Source of the DNA: Kitagawia praeruptora
Taxonomy: Eukaryota > Streptophyta > Magnoliopsida > Apiales > Apiaceae
Reading direction: 5' to 3'
Assembly: GCA_037693485.1 (NCBI GenBank)
Contig: CM075349.1
Coordinates: 67,993,001 to 68,057,000 of the forward strand
DNA length: 64,000 nt
Shown here: positions 1 through 10,417 of the stretch, piece by piece
Position numbering within the stretch: position 1 is the stretch's first letter
How the letters are laid out: each line of letters opens with the position of its first letter
Notes under the pieces: model-generated
The model's database searches: none
Told to the model about the DNA's origin: nothing
Seen by the model: the letters and a program-made list of their open reading frames with translations, nothing else
Position numbers and translations under genes: made by a program

Positions 1-1623
1 TGAACAATGTGGTCTAACCTTTACCTGATTTTCAAATCTAAGTTCATCTCCTACAGAGTAACCTAGACCTACTGTATCTGACTGAAACACTTCTTGAGTG
101 TCTTTACCAGAGTGTGTCCAAGTTTTAATGATGTGTTTAGTATCCTCCAATTCAGATTCTAGTTGCTTATACTTACCTAGCAACTCCTGTTCAATAAACA
201 CTGCATCATCTCTCTCTTTTTGAATTTTATTCATGTTCTCTAGCTGTTCCTCAACAAGTTTATTTCTTTCTTTGAGTTGAGAACACTCAGACTTTATCCT
301 CTCATTTTCTAAAGTCTGATCCCTATAACTGATATGCAATGCTTTAAGATAAATTCTCAATTCAGTTATATTATCAGTGTTATAAGCATAGGTAGTTGGA
401 GGTACCTTGAGATCATCATTTTCAGTCTGAGTAGTAGCCATGAGAGCATAGTTGACTTCCTCATCTGAATCTGAAGTGTCTGCCCAATCTCTGCCTTTGG
501 TGTAGAGTGCCTTTTCAGTTTTACCCTTCTTGCACTCAGGAGCATAGTGTCCCATCTCCTTACACTTGTAGCATTGAATTTCAGACTTATCTTTCTTACC
601 AGATTTGAAGTCCTTTCCCTCAACTTTCTTGAAATTCTTCTTGTCAGACTTTGAGTAGTCCCTGGAGAATCTCTTTCCCTTCTTGAAGTTCTTGTATCCC
701 ATCTTCTTGAAGGTCTTTACCATCAATGCAGCCATTTGCATCATCTCCTCATCATCTTCAGAATCAGATGATTCATCTGTGTTTGAGTCAACATCAGTGT
801 TTGATGACTCATTCTCTGAATGTATGACTAAGGCCTTCCCTTTTGCCTTTCTCCTTGATGCCTCCTTCTTTGATGGTTTCTCCTCAACCTTAAGTGCAAC
901 AGACTTTGACTTTCTACTAGATCTTTTGTTTCTCTGCTCCAATTCCAATTCATGAGTTTTGAGCAGCCCCTAAATTTCATCAATTTCTGTTTCACCAAGT
1001 TCATAATTATCTCTTATAGTGGTTGTTTTCACATCCCACTTTTCAGGTAGAGAAAGAAGAAACTTGAGATTTGAGTCTTCTAAATCATACTCTTTGTTAA
1101 CCAATGACAAATCATTGAGCAGTTTACAGAATCTGTCAAATGTTTCTGTCATGGTTTCATCAGACTTTGCCTCAAAGTGCTCATACTCCTGAGTGAGTAT
1201 GTTTCTTCTGTTTTTCTTGATTGCAGGAGTTCCTTGACACCTAACCTCAAGTGCATCCCATATTTCCTTTGCAGTGGTGCAGTTAATCACTTTATTAGAC
1301 ATAACATTGTCTAATGCACTGTGAAGTAAATGTCTCACTTTTGCATCCTTTGAAATAGATGAAAGATCCTCAGCAGTTAGATCTTTCTTTTCCTTTGGAA
1401 TGACCTTTGATTCCTCACCAGCAGCAGCAGCAGATAATTTTGTTGGTTTGTGAGAACCTTCATAAATTCTATCAAGATATTCTGGATCTGTAGCCTCCAG
1501 AAACATGGTCATTTTCACCTTCCAAATTGCATACTCTGATGGCCTAAGTATAGGAACCCTTATTGTTTCATACCTACTAACAGTAGTAGGGGCTTTCTCA
1601 GATGGTGGAGGTATCTCTGCCAT
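1..1623 (-). pseudogene. Copia gag (UBN2 domain plus CCHC zinc knuckle) with one in-frame stop
   Basis: This is the capsid-like protein of the Copia element, which packages element RNA in the cytoplasm. The ATG is at 1623. Residues 1-217 hold the UBN2-type gag core, including the EYAIWKVKMTMFLE segment. Codon 218 (970-972) is TAG. Beyond it the same frame stays open for the remaining 323 codons to the edge. That part has a lysine-rich linker, an acidic stretch, a CX2CX4HX4C knuckle (CYKCKEMGHYAPEC, near 530-573), and a charged, probably coiled-coil segment at about 120-330. One stop in an otherwise intact 541-codon frame suggests a recent lesion. Related elements have a sense codon at this place. 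There are no host introns. Confidence 0.85.
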
Positions 1624-1672
1624 TGATTACTATTGTGTTGGGATCTTTAACTGTAATAAAGTAACAGATTTG

Positions 1673-1684
1673 TCTCTGATACCA
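1673..1684 (-). other. Copia primer-binding site (initiator Met tRNA type)
   Basis: On the minus strand this reads TGGTATCAGAGA, the usual plant Copia primer-binding site complementary to the 3' end of initiator methionine tRNA. It lies two bases downstream of the LTR end, as expected for the start of minus-strand DNA synthesis. Confidence 0.85.
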
Positions 1685-1686
1685 CT

Positions 1687-2490
1687 TGTTAGGTCGAATA
1701 CACAATAAGTAATCAAATACTGTATTAGTAACTTAACAAGAACACACTGTTTAACAATTAAAAACTGTTTGGAATTAATAATTCCTCTCTCAGTGATGTA
1801 AATATCACAGAGAGCTGCTTAGGTTACAATCAATGAATTTCTCAATGTTTGACTACCCTTCTAGGGTTAACCTAACTGTATTTATAGAACATACAGCTTC
1901 GTACAATCAGTAACTGATTCTCCTAAAATCAAGCTATACAATTGATATCAATCACGATTGCTTCAGTCTTCCAAGTCAACTCAATCTCTTTGACAGCTTT
2001 CCAATCTTCAAAGATATTGCTTCCATATTCATCTTGAAATAATCTACAAACACTATTGACTCTTCAGACAATACCACTACAGAGTTTAACAACCTCTGTT
2101 GCGCTTCCAGTCAGTGTTTAACTAAACTCTGACTGCTTCCAGCTAAACTCTATTTTCTGACTTTAGCTTTCAAACACTGTTCTCATCAATCATTTCTAAC
2201 AGATTACATGTAGTATAAATAGAAGCACTTGTGTAATGTTTTATGTTAGAGAGCAATAGTTGAGAAAAACACAAGAAAAAGAGAGAGAGTGCATTCACAG
2301 AGCTTAGTATCATTCAATACTCTCTGAACTTCTGTTATACTTTGTAATGAATGTTGTAGCAACCATTTCAAGTTATATATAAGAAATATATTCCTTGAAT
2401 CTGCGTGTTCATTTATTGCATCGTATTTATTGCTTCTCATATTCGAAAAGTTGTATTCACCCCCCCTCTACAACACATTTGGACCTAACA
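1687..2490 (-). repeat. Copia 5' LTR (804 bp)
   Basis: This is the long terminal repeat of the Copia element. On the minus strand it opens TGTTAGGTCC and closes GACCTAACA, the usual TG...CA ends within a 9-bp inverted repeat. It holds the promoter, the RNA start and the polyadenylation region of the element. The partner LTR is outside the window, so insertion age cannot be estimated here. Confidence 0.85.
1879..1886 (-). promoter_or_regulatory. Copia LTR TATA box
   Basis: TATAAATA on the minus strand inside the LTR, about 190 bp before the primer-binding site. This is a plausible position for the core promoter of the element, with transcription expected to start roughly 30 bases downstream. 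It is assigned by motif only. Confidence 0.45.
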
Positions 2491-4556
2491 ACTTCTTTCA
2501 AGCATTATTCTTGACTTTATAAGTACAGTTACACAACTAGGACTTGATGCCTACTATAAGTACAAAACAAATAGAAACTCTACAGCTAGAGGTTCCCTCA
2601 GTTAAGAGGACATGTAAGTAATGCAAAGCATTACAAACAATTAGGCTTGTTATTAGATGTATACAGGCATGCCTCTGTGACTAACAATTTAAATCAAAAA
2701 TTCTAATTAATTAGTTAATAAGTATTTATGAAAATTAATCTGATAATATACAACTATACATTAAAGTATGACTTTAATTGATTTTTATTAAAATTAGCTC
2801 GTAATATATAACAATAAAATTTTTGATTGACTTTCAATTAAAAGATTTATAAGTTAGTAAATATTTGATCACTTTAAAAAATATGTAATTTATGCATGTA
2901 CTAATTAAAATAAATTTTTATTTCAAAAAATTTTGTTAAGTAACCACGATAAGTAAATTAGGATAGGAATGAGATGATTAATTTAATTTAAGTGATAAAT
3001 TCTGATTGACTCTTATATATATTTATGAAAATTAATCTGTAATATATAATAATGTATATGATTAATTGTAAATCAAATGATGGAAGATTAATATATTATT
3101 AGTTAACTCATATTTAACTTGTATGTACTTAATACTTTAGTTAAAATTTAATAGAAGAAAAGTTGAAGAATGAATATTATTGATCTAAAATTTAGGATGC
3201 AAATCCAATTTATCTAATGAAGTAAACAAATTATATCACCGATACATCTATACAAATGAATCTATACAAATGGAAAGATATGATATGATTGATGTTTTTA
3301 AGTGGTTATAAAAAGTATTATCTCGACTAATTACCATTAATTATATTATGTTATTATTTATTTTGGGATGCACAGATTTTTTTTGATATGTAACAATTTT
3401 TATTTTATGTTATAAATATATTTTTATTTAATCATTATTTATAATATTTTATAATATTTTATTTTAATTTTAATATAAATTTAATTAATGATATGCATGA
3501 TTTAAAACTTATATTATAAAATTTTAAAATAAATATGTCGTTATAGGATTCGAACCTTGAATATAATATATTTAATCATTAGATCTAACGATTTTGATTT
3601 TTTTACTAAAAATCTAATGGTCATTATTCGTAGTATACAGATTTTTATTATATTTTTTTAATGATTAGAAGATATGATGTGAAATTTTTTGGTATATATT
3701 AATTATTGCTAGATATGATAATCATTAGATCTAAACGATTTTGATTTTTTACTAAAAATCTAATGATCATTATTCGTAGTATACAGATTTTTATTATATT
3801 TTGTTAATGATTAGAAGATATGATGTGAAATTTTTTGGTATATATTAATTATTGCTAGATATGATATGATTGGAAGATATGATATGATTGATGTTTTTAG
3901 GTATTTATAAAAGGTAATATCTTCAACTAAAAGTAAATGTGAAAAACACAATCGACTAATTACCGTAATTATATTATGTTATTATTTATTTTAGGAGTTT
4001 TAATAGTATAGATATTGTATATATTTTTCTTTATAATAAAGGTTAAATAAGTAAATTCACGATATACTAAGAAACATATACCAAAAAATAAATTTCAAAA
4101 TTGTTAATGTTTCGGCTAATGTTTTCTTATTATAAACAGTGTATACATATTTTTAATATATTTATTAATAATTGGAAAATATGATATTATATTAATCTAT
4201 ACATATACACAACATCTTTATATGCACCAATCTATGCATATATGTAATCAAAACCATCAAAAACCCACTCGAAGTCAGACTTTTAATATATTAATGATTA
4301 TAAGATTAGTTTTAAATTAAAAGGGTAACGTGTTTTAATTTGGAAGAAAATATTAATGATTGGAAGATATGATACGATTGATGTTTTTAGGAGTTAATAA
4401 AAGGTAATATCTTCAATTAAAAGTAAATGCGAAAAAAGGCAACTGACTACTTACCATTAATTTATATTATGTTATTATTTATTTTAGAAGTTTTAATAGT
4501 ATAGATATCATATTTTTTTTTTATAATGATGGGTAAATAAGTAAATTCACTTAGTA
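2491..4556. repeat. AT-rich patchwork of Helitron-derived repeats
   Basis: No gene is visible. A block of about 150 bp recurs three times (about 3269-3365, 3868-4012 and 4358-4505) with the phrase GGAAGATATGATATGATTGATG and a shared tail GTTATTATTTATTTTAG. Copies two and three end in AATAGTATAGA. Read on the minus strand that is TCTATACTATT, a Helitron-like 5' terminus, at 4012 and 4505. The segment 3090-3200 is repeated at about 5446-5555. No matching hairpin-CTAG 3' ends are seen, so these look like truncated or overwritten copies. Confidence 0.6.
3575..3866. repeat. Direct tandem duplication, period about 146 bp
   Basis: Two adjacent copies (3575-3720 and 3721-3866) both begin ATCATTAGATCT. 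They share a long body containing ACTAAAAATCTAATG and GTAGTATACAGATTTTTATT, with only a few differences. The sequence is non-coding and AT-rich and lies inside the Helitron-derived patchwork. Confidence 0.75.
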
Positions 4557-4568
4557 CCAAAAAACAGG

Positions 4569-5394
4569 AAAGAATGCCCAAAATACCCACTTTTTCCCTA
4601 CCCATTGCCCAAAATACCCGTTTCTGAAAATACCGCCCAAAATACCCACGGATCACGCCGTTTGGAACGGCGCAACCCATCCCACTGTAGCTGCTCAGAA
4701 AACAAAAAAATGCGTCGGAAAATCGAGAGCTCGTTGCCGGCGACCTTTGGGCGATTTGGTCTCCTACTTCGATCTCTCTCACCACTGCACCAACACTGCT
4801 TTTGAACATACCAAAACAACCAGGAAAACGAGATCTTCCTTTTGCCATAACCGATTTTGAAGAATACGGCCCCGCAGGGGCTCGAGGAACTCGTCGGACA
4901 CTAGTCGGACTTTGAAGAAAACGATAGGGTAAGGATTTGGGCGTTGAAAATCCGGCAAATAAAATGGGACAAAACTGGTATGGATGTGTAGATCGTCCAA
5001 AACCGATTCGATTGATATATCACATGATATTGGAAGATGTGTGGATTGTATGAACGGTTGATTTTTAATTTTCCGGCGAAAATCGCCAAAATCGCCATAG
5101 CCGCGTAAGTTCTCAGCGAAGGAGACGATGACGTCATCACGCATTTGTGAAATGCGTGACACAAGATACGCAAAAGCGTGATGTGTATCGTAGCTTGACT
5201 GCGCCCGTGGGTGCGCCGTGATCCACACATGCGCATGTGCCTACGGCGTATTCAGGAATACGCGCCTGTACCTACGACGTATTCACACATACGTTGAACG
5301 AAATAACGCATCCAGCAGGCATTTTGGGCGGATGTTTGCAAATCTGGGCATTTTGGTTAAAGGATATTAAAATGTGGGTAGAAAGGGCACTCAC
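4569..5394. mobile_element. 826-bp CpG-rich insertion with a 12-bp flanking duplication (possible non-TIR MULE)
   Basis: The segment is flanked by identical 12-mers CCAAAAAACAGG (4557-4568 and 5395-5406). It interrupts a Helitron 5' region that reads continuously once the segment is removed. It has no clear terminal inverted repeats, although both ends are rich in GCCC and TACCCAC words. Inside, short palindrome-like words recur (ACGCATTTG/AAATGCGTG, GCGTATTC/GAATACGC, ATGCGCAT), and its base composition differs sharply from the AT-rich surroundings. Open frames in both orientations show no family I recognise and are taken as chance. The long duplication could be a 9-bp MULE TSD extended by chance, or could have another origin. 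Confidence 0.5.
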
Positions 5395-5406
5395 CCAAAA
5401 AACAGG

Positions 5407-5449
5407 TACCAAAACTTTCAATGTTTCGGAATTTATATAATAGTACAGA
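5407..5449 (-). mobile_element. Helitron 5' terminus (minus strand)
   Basis: Read on the minus strand from 5449 this is TCTGTACTATTATATAAATT followed by CCGAAACATTGAAAG. It closely matches the 5' ends of the Helitrons at 31373 and 50173. The next plus-strand base is T, as expected for an A/T insertion point. Its 3' hairpin end is not identified, and the body continues leftward beyond the 826-bp insertion. Confidence 0.65.
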
Positions 5450-5617
5450 TTGGTTAACTCATGGTTAATTTGTATGTGGTTAATATTTTAGTTAAAATTT
5501 AATAAAAGGAAAGTTGAAGAATGAATATTATTAATCTAAAATTAAGGGATCATAAAATAATTCCTCTTTAAGTATCGATACTGTGGTATACTATGGTACA
5601 TTCATCTATTATAATAA

Positions 5618-5956
5618 GGGTCCTGGTCCCTGACAATCATTTGTCAGGGACCGGTTATTTAACAATCGGTTCCCCAGCCGTTGGATCGTTGATCCAACGG
5701 CTGAGATTAAAAAAAAAAAAATTTTACTGTCCGCTATAATTTTCCGCGGATAGGCAGATTGCCTATCCGCGGAAAATTTCCGTGCCTATCCGCGGAAAAT
5801 TTCCGCGGACAGGCAATCTGCCTATCCGCGGAAAATTATAGCGGACAGTAAAAAAATTTTGTAATCCAGGGGGCCGTTGGATCAACGATCCAACGGTTTA
5901 GGAACCGATTGTTAAATAACCGGTCCCTGACAAATGATTGTCAGGGACCAAAACCC
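5618..5956. mobile_element. MULE-type foldback MITE with 9-bp TSD
   Basis: A 339-bp non-coding element that is almost one long inverted repeat. It is flanked by a perfect 9-bp target duplication TTATAATAA (5609-5617 and 5957-5965), the length typical of Mutator-like elements. The arms begin GGGTCCTGGTCCCTGACAAT and the reverse complement of GACCAAAACCC, then continue through CGGTTATTTAACAATCGGTT. Each arm also contains a smaller palindrome, CCGTTGGATC/GATCCAACGG. The centre repeats GCCTATCCGCGGAAAA several times. A transcript would fold into a long hairpin. No transposase is present. Confidence 0.9.
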
Positions 5957-6076
5957 TTATAATAAAGGATATGCATTTTAAAAAGAGTTTATAGTGGTAA
6001 ATCGAATTCTAAAATTCAACAGGGTTGAGGATTTTTGATTTAGGGCTTTAGCAACGCAGTTTTTTTTTATCATAAA

Positions 6077-6269
6077 AATGCTAGGTACCCCAAATTGATA
6101 TCCAAATTTTTTCCCAAATTACACGTGTCATTATCTGAATGGTTATAATTACAATGGGCCCGCCAGGGCCATAAATATCTCACCAATTAAAATCCTTCAT
6201 ACATCCATCTCATCAATGACACATCAATTAGGAGCATTTTTTGGATACCAATTTGGGGTACCTAGCATT
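6077..6269. mobile_element. Short TIR MITE (193 bp) upstream of the hydratase gene
   Basis: The terminal inverted repeats are about 28 bp with one mismatch: AATGCTAGGTACCCCAAATT at the left, mirrored by GGTACCTAGCATT at the right. The interior is non-coding and carries a G-box. No convincing target duplication is seen, so the superfamily is not assigned. It ends 171 bp before the hydratase ATG and could contribute promoter elements. Confidence 0.8.
6122..6127. promoter_or_regulatory. G-box / ABRE-like CACGTG inside a MITE
   Basis: The palindromic core CACGTG sits in the context TTACACGTGTCA, a good binding site for plant bZIP or bHLH factors. It lies inside the 193-bp MITE, 314-319 bp upstream of the hydratase start codon. 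Function is inferred from the motif only. Confidence 0.35.
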
Positions 6270-6440
6270 ACCATCCATCATTTACACGCACTCATGTACA
6301 GTTTATAATAACCTCCAGGCTCTAACTTGTGTCAATCAATCATTTTTGCAACACAAACACTTAAATATTGAGTAACCATCAAAATCAAACCAAACATAAA
6401 GGGTCTCTGGGATATTTAATAATTAACCAGTTTTACAATT

Positions 6441-8152
6441 ATGAATCACAAGATTTTGAGTGGCAGCATGTTTTTATGTCCAAGATTCAGTTCATCTTTA
6501 GCCCCTTGTTCTTCTGTACTTAAAGTTGGAGACATTTTAAAAGAAACAAGGGTGTTTTCAGATAAAGATGTTCTTGAATATTCTAAAGTGAGTGGTGATT
6601 CAAATCCTCTACATTTTGATTCTGAGTCTGCTAGAGCTGCTGGCTTTCAAGATAGGCTTGTTCATGGCTTGCTTGTTGCTTCTTTATTTCCCAGAATCAT
6701 CTCTTCTCATTTTGTAAGTCATCCTATTTTTCGTAAAAAATTTTTGAATTTTTTTAAGTATTTGATAATGTTTGTATATGTTTTTTTAGAATAATTTGAG
6801 GTGGGTAGTTATGTGATTTGTGATATGTGTGGTTGGAAATGAGAAATTGACAATTGGTAGTTTATGCATTAGTTAGGATATGTCCCAAGAAAAAAGAGGC
6901 AATATTAAGTAATGCGGTATTTGAGTAGTTCCTTTTGAGGGTTTAAAATGTGCTGCAGTGTCTTGGCTTTTAATTTTTTTTTAAATATTTATGCCCCGTC
7001 TGGTTCAAGACAAATTGAATGAAGGAACAGAATGAAAAATTGTGAACAAAAATTGAGGTTCAAAGAAAGGATGGTAAAGGGAAGAGTGGACGGGAACGAG
7101 GGAGTGCAAATTCTTTATGACGAAGTTTGTAAGGAAAATGAGTAGGAAGGAGAATCGAGCATTCCTTGTCAAATTGGTGCTTTGAGCTCTAATTTTGATT
7201 GCTAGGAACGGAATGGAGGAAGAATGAAAATTATAAACATTTACCCTGTAATATGGTACAAATTTCATTCCGTTCCCTCCCAATTCCATTTACCTCATAC
7301 CAAAGACAGCATATATAAACCAAACAGCATTCTGTACATAATGTCACACCCCTCCGCTAATTTTTCTTCAATTCCTTTATTTGTCGTGAAACGGACATTG
7401 ACATATCCTGGAATTTTGAACAGCGTTCAGGGAGAGGCAGAATCACATATGCTGCATCCAAATTTGCGGATTGTGATTTGTATATATGTAGTTACATTGT
7501 AGCTTGAATTTTATTTAGTAATGTTATTTATACACGGACACACGGATTGACCCTGGAAAAGCCTTTTGTTATCTCAAATTTATTTATATATTCTTCATAA
7601 GTAACTCTTTTTTTTTGATAGTTATCATAAGTAACTCTTACTACTCTACTAGTCTTCTAATATCAAACTTCTATGCTTCACATAGCTCAGGACTTGTGCA
7701 TATTTTGTTTTTGTTTTAAATTTTATTTCCTGCTACTTGTGATTACTTTCATATTGTTATTTATTGTTGCATACTTATTTTGTTGGCAAGATTCGGGCAT
7801 GGCTAATAATACAAATGTTTGAATTTTGTAGCCTCGGGCTATATATGTTTCTCAAAACATTCACTTCAAATTACCTGTCTATGTTGGAGAAGAGATTGCT
7901 GGTGACATAACTGCAATTAGCATAAGAGAAGTGAAAAACAAATTCATGTAAGCTCAATCACATCAAAAGACTTAAAAACCAGACATATGCTATGTAGTAA
8001 AGGGGATTGATTACATTTTACTGACTTTGTTACTTGGTCAATGGTGCAGCACAAAGTTTTCAACCAAATGCTTCAAAAATAATGGAGAACTTCTTGTTAT
8101 TGATGGCGAGGCGACAGCAGTACTGCCTATTTTGAACTACGATACAATTTGA
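6441..8152 (+). CDS. Mitochondrial-type 3-hydroxyacyl-thioester dehydratase (MaoC/hot-dog hydratase)
   Basis: Three exons, 6441-6713, 7832-7947 and 8050-8152, join with GT-AG introns into 163 codons ending in TGA. The motif YSKVSGDSNPLHFD (residues 47-60) is the hydratase-2 signature of the MaoC family. Asp53 and His58 are the expected catalytic pair. The product is a single hot-dog fold, as in the plant mitochondrial enzyme that dehydrates 3-hydroxyacyl-ACP during mitochondrial type II fatty-acid synthesis, which feeds lipoate production. The first 25 or so residues lack acidic residues and are rich in Ser, consistent with a transit peptide. Length and the FSTKCFKN...IDGEATAVLP C-terminus fit that family. 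The ATG is the first in the open frame before exon 1. Intron 1 holds a probable MITE. The gene converges on the tRNA ligase gene. A peroxisomal (R)-enoyl-CoA hydratase is less likely because there is no C-terminal targeting tripeptide. Confidence 0.9.
6991..7312. mobile_element. Probable hAT-like MITE in hydratase intron 1
   Basis: This stretch begins ATGCCCCGTCTGGTTCA and ends with TACCAAAGACAGCAT, the imperfect inverse. It contains several GGAATGGA/TTCCATTC-type words typical of plant hAT-like MITEs. No clear 8-bp target duplication was found. It lies wholly within the intron 6714-7831. Confidence 0.4.
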
Positions 8153-8652
8153 GTTGCCTTACAAATGGGCATTGCAAGTACATTGGTATCTTTCAGAGGT
8201 GCTGACGTTTTTTGGTATATTACTGTTTCAAGTATAATGGCTATGAGTGTCGCAGGGAAGGGTGCGGGATTGAGTTGTTGCGACCAAAGCTAAATTTTCT
8301 TTGCCAAGTCACCAAGCTATTTCTGAAACCTCTAAATGTCATGCTAATGAAAAGCTCATACATTTGCCATTTGGTAGATATAGTCTTTGTTTTGGAGTTG
8401 TTAACTTGCTGGTAGATTTGAGTTGGTCAGTCTTTATCTTTTGCAGGTAGTCTTTGTTTTGTATATTACAAGTTATTTGTGATTTAACAGTATGGTCCCG
8501 GTAATAATGTGCTTGTTATATTGGTATTATCTGTTCAAGATTAAAGATACTACACTCTCAGCAACAAAAGTATGGCTGATTTTCTTCAAAATTTTATAAA
8601 TTTTTTATTAAATAGTGTTATTATTTATATGATTTACTAATCTTGTTATATT

Positions 8653-9046
8653 GTGCATGTTTGGATGCTAATTTAATCAGGTTTATATGGGCAGAAAGCC
8701 GTTTGCACTTTCATTGGACTATTTGGCTAACATTCTGAATGGGTTTATCCAACACTTATGTGTTGTAAGTTAAAAGTTGATTCATACGTACAACTTTTTT
8801 CTTCCAACATCACAAGATAGTGCGTGTTTGGGTGCTAAGTTAATTGGGTTTATATGGACAAAATGTCCGATAGTACGTGTTTGGGTGCTAAGTTAATCGG
8901 GCTTATATGGGCAGAAAGCCCGTTTGCACTTTCATTGGACTGTTTGGCTAACATTTTGAACGAATTTATCCGGCACTTATGTGTTGTAAGTTAAAAGTTG
9001 GTTCATACGTATTTTCAATTTTTTTCTTCCAATGTCCCAAGATATT
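8653..9046 (+). repeat. Repeat copies of a GTGTTTGGGTGCTAAG family, about 170 bp each
   Basis: Two adjacent copies (8653-8820 and 8876-9046) plus a truncated one between them (8821-8875) share four landmarks: GTTTGGRTGCTAA, GGGCAGAAAGCC, ACACTTATGTGTTGTAAGTT and a CTTCCAA...CAAGATA tail. The sequence is non-coding. It probably derives from a small non-autonomous transposon, although no terminal repeats were recognised. Confidence 0.65.
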
Positions 9047-9477
9047 TAATTAATTACTCTATATTGCAATGTTTGTCAGATACTTACAAAAATAATAACA
9101 GGGCGACTCACTTCACAGATCTTTGCTTTGGCATATTAAAATTGAAAAAAGGAAAAATAAGAGGAGTTATAATTTTTTCCAATGAAATTTTTGAGTATAA
9201 TAAAATTAATTATAGTGTTATTAATAATAGTTTTTAAGATATAATTGTAATTTTGGGAAAAAAAATCCAAATAGGCACTCTTGAAAATAAAGATCCCTTT
9301 ATTCTAATGTATTAAAAGTTAGTAATAATTTATCAAATACATCACAAACTTATAAATAAAATTATCTAAACACATAAATAACTTATAACTAACTATTTAC
9401 TTATCACTTATATGTTATTATTTTTTCATTTTAAATTATATGATATTTATTTTAAGATATTCCATACAAGGCAATTG

Positions 9478-9646
9478 TATGTATTTAGGTGCTAAGTCAA
9501 TCACGGTTATATGGACAAAAACACCGTTTACACTTTCGTTTAACATTTTGAAGAGGTTTATCCTACACTTATGTATTGTAATTTGTAAGTTAGAAGTTGC
9601 TTCATACGTATTTTCAACTTTTTCCTTCCAACATCCCAAGATATTA
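9478..9646 (+). repeat. Third, diverged copy of the GTGTTTGGGTGCTAAG repeat
   Basis: It has the same landmarks in the same order as the copies at 8653-9046 (GGTGCTAAGTCAATC, CTTATGTATTGTAA, TTCCAACATCCCAAGATA), about 430 bp further right. It is more diverged than the first two are from each other. Confidence 0.6.
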
Positions 9647-10417
9647 ACCGAAGCAAAAATAACGCGAAAAGATGTTATATTGAACATGGTGTTGCCCCTT
9701 GTCAAGGAATCACTAGCTCGATGCCAAAATGAGAATTAGTAATCCGGTATCCAGAATTCTGAGATGCTTGCTAATTTTGTATCTACCACCGACGTACATA
9801 TATATGACTTCATTATTACAATATTTAAGAGAGAAAATATAGGTCTAATATCATACATAACATATAAAATCGATCTGGGAGTTTATATATAATAAATCAG
9901 ACTATAGGGTCATTTACATACCTCTGTTACTATGATAGCAATATACACAACGCCTTAACTTTAAAATGAAATCACTTTAATGGAAGATTGCTCCAGTGGT
10001 ACATGGGAGATTGTGAGAATACTAAACAGCTCCAGGAGTATATGGCAGGGAGACCATGAGAATAATAGACATCTACAGTATTAAACTTTTATGACTTCAG
10101 TTTTCTCAAGGAAACGCTTGCCGCATTGAAAAAAAAAAAAAAAGGGCTTGCAAAACTATCTACTATGATTTTATATGCAATTTATGTAATGTGATCAACA
10201 TTACAAATTAGACAAAAAAGAGCAAAAACATTGCAATTGAGAAAATAGAACAGTTGTTCCAACCAAAAAATTATGTTTTCCTTTGTATTGCTACCAGAAT
10301 ATATGCCTGAGTATACATCTCTCATTTTCTTCTCCTACAAGATTTCTTAATGCACTGCACTGCACTTTACACAAGCAAGCAGCAGAGGAAGGTTGATTGA
10401 CATTAATGAAAGTCGTT

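Larger units (their letters stand above)
1..2490 (-). mobile_element. Ty1/Copia LTR retrotransposon, 5' part only, cut by the window edge
   Basis: The 5' part of a Copia element is read on the minus strand: one LTR, a primer-binding site two bases inside it, then a long gag frame running off the left edge. The LTR has inverted TGTTAGGTC/GACCTAACA ends. Protease, integrase, reverse transcriptase and the second LTR would lie outside the window, so completeness cannot be judged. The five bases next to the LTR (2491-2495, acttc) are one half of the expected target duplication. The class call rests on the UBN2-type gag with a CCHC knuckle and the initiator-Met-type primer site. Confidence 0.9.
8153..10417. 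other. Convergent intergenic region between the hydratase and tRNA ligase genes
   Basis: Both flanking genes end here, so the edges hold their 3' UTRs. No further coding frame is supported. The middle contains a short dispersed repeat in three to four copies (listed separately). The rest is AT-rich with nothing else recognised. Confidence 0.6.

Noticed and set aside
4462..5440. Several open frames in the CpG-rich segment
   Set aside because: They overlap on both strands, match no family I know, and lie inside an insertion with flanking duplications.
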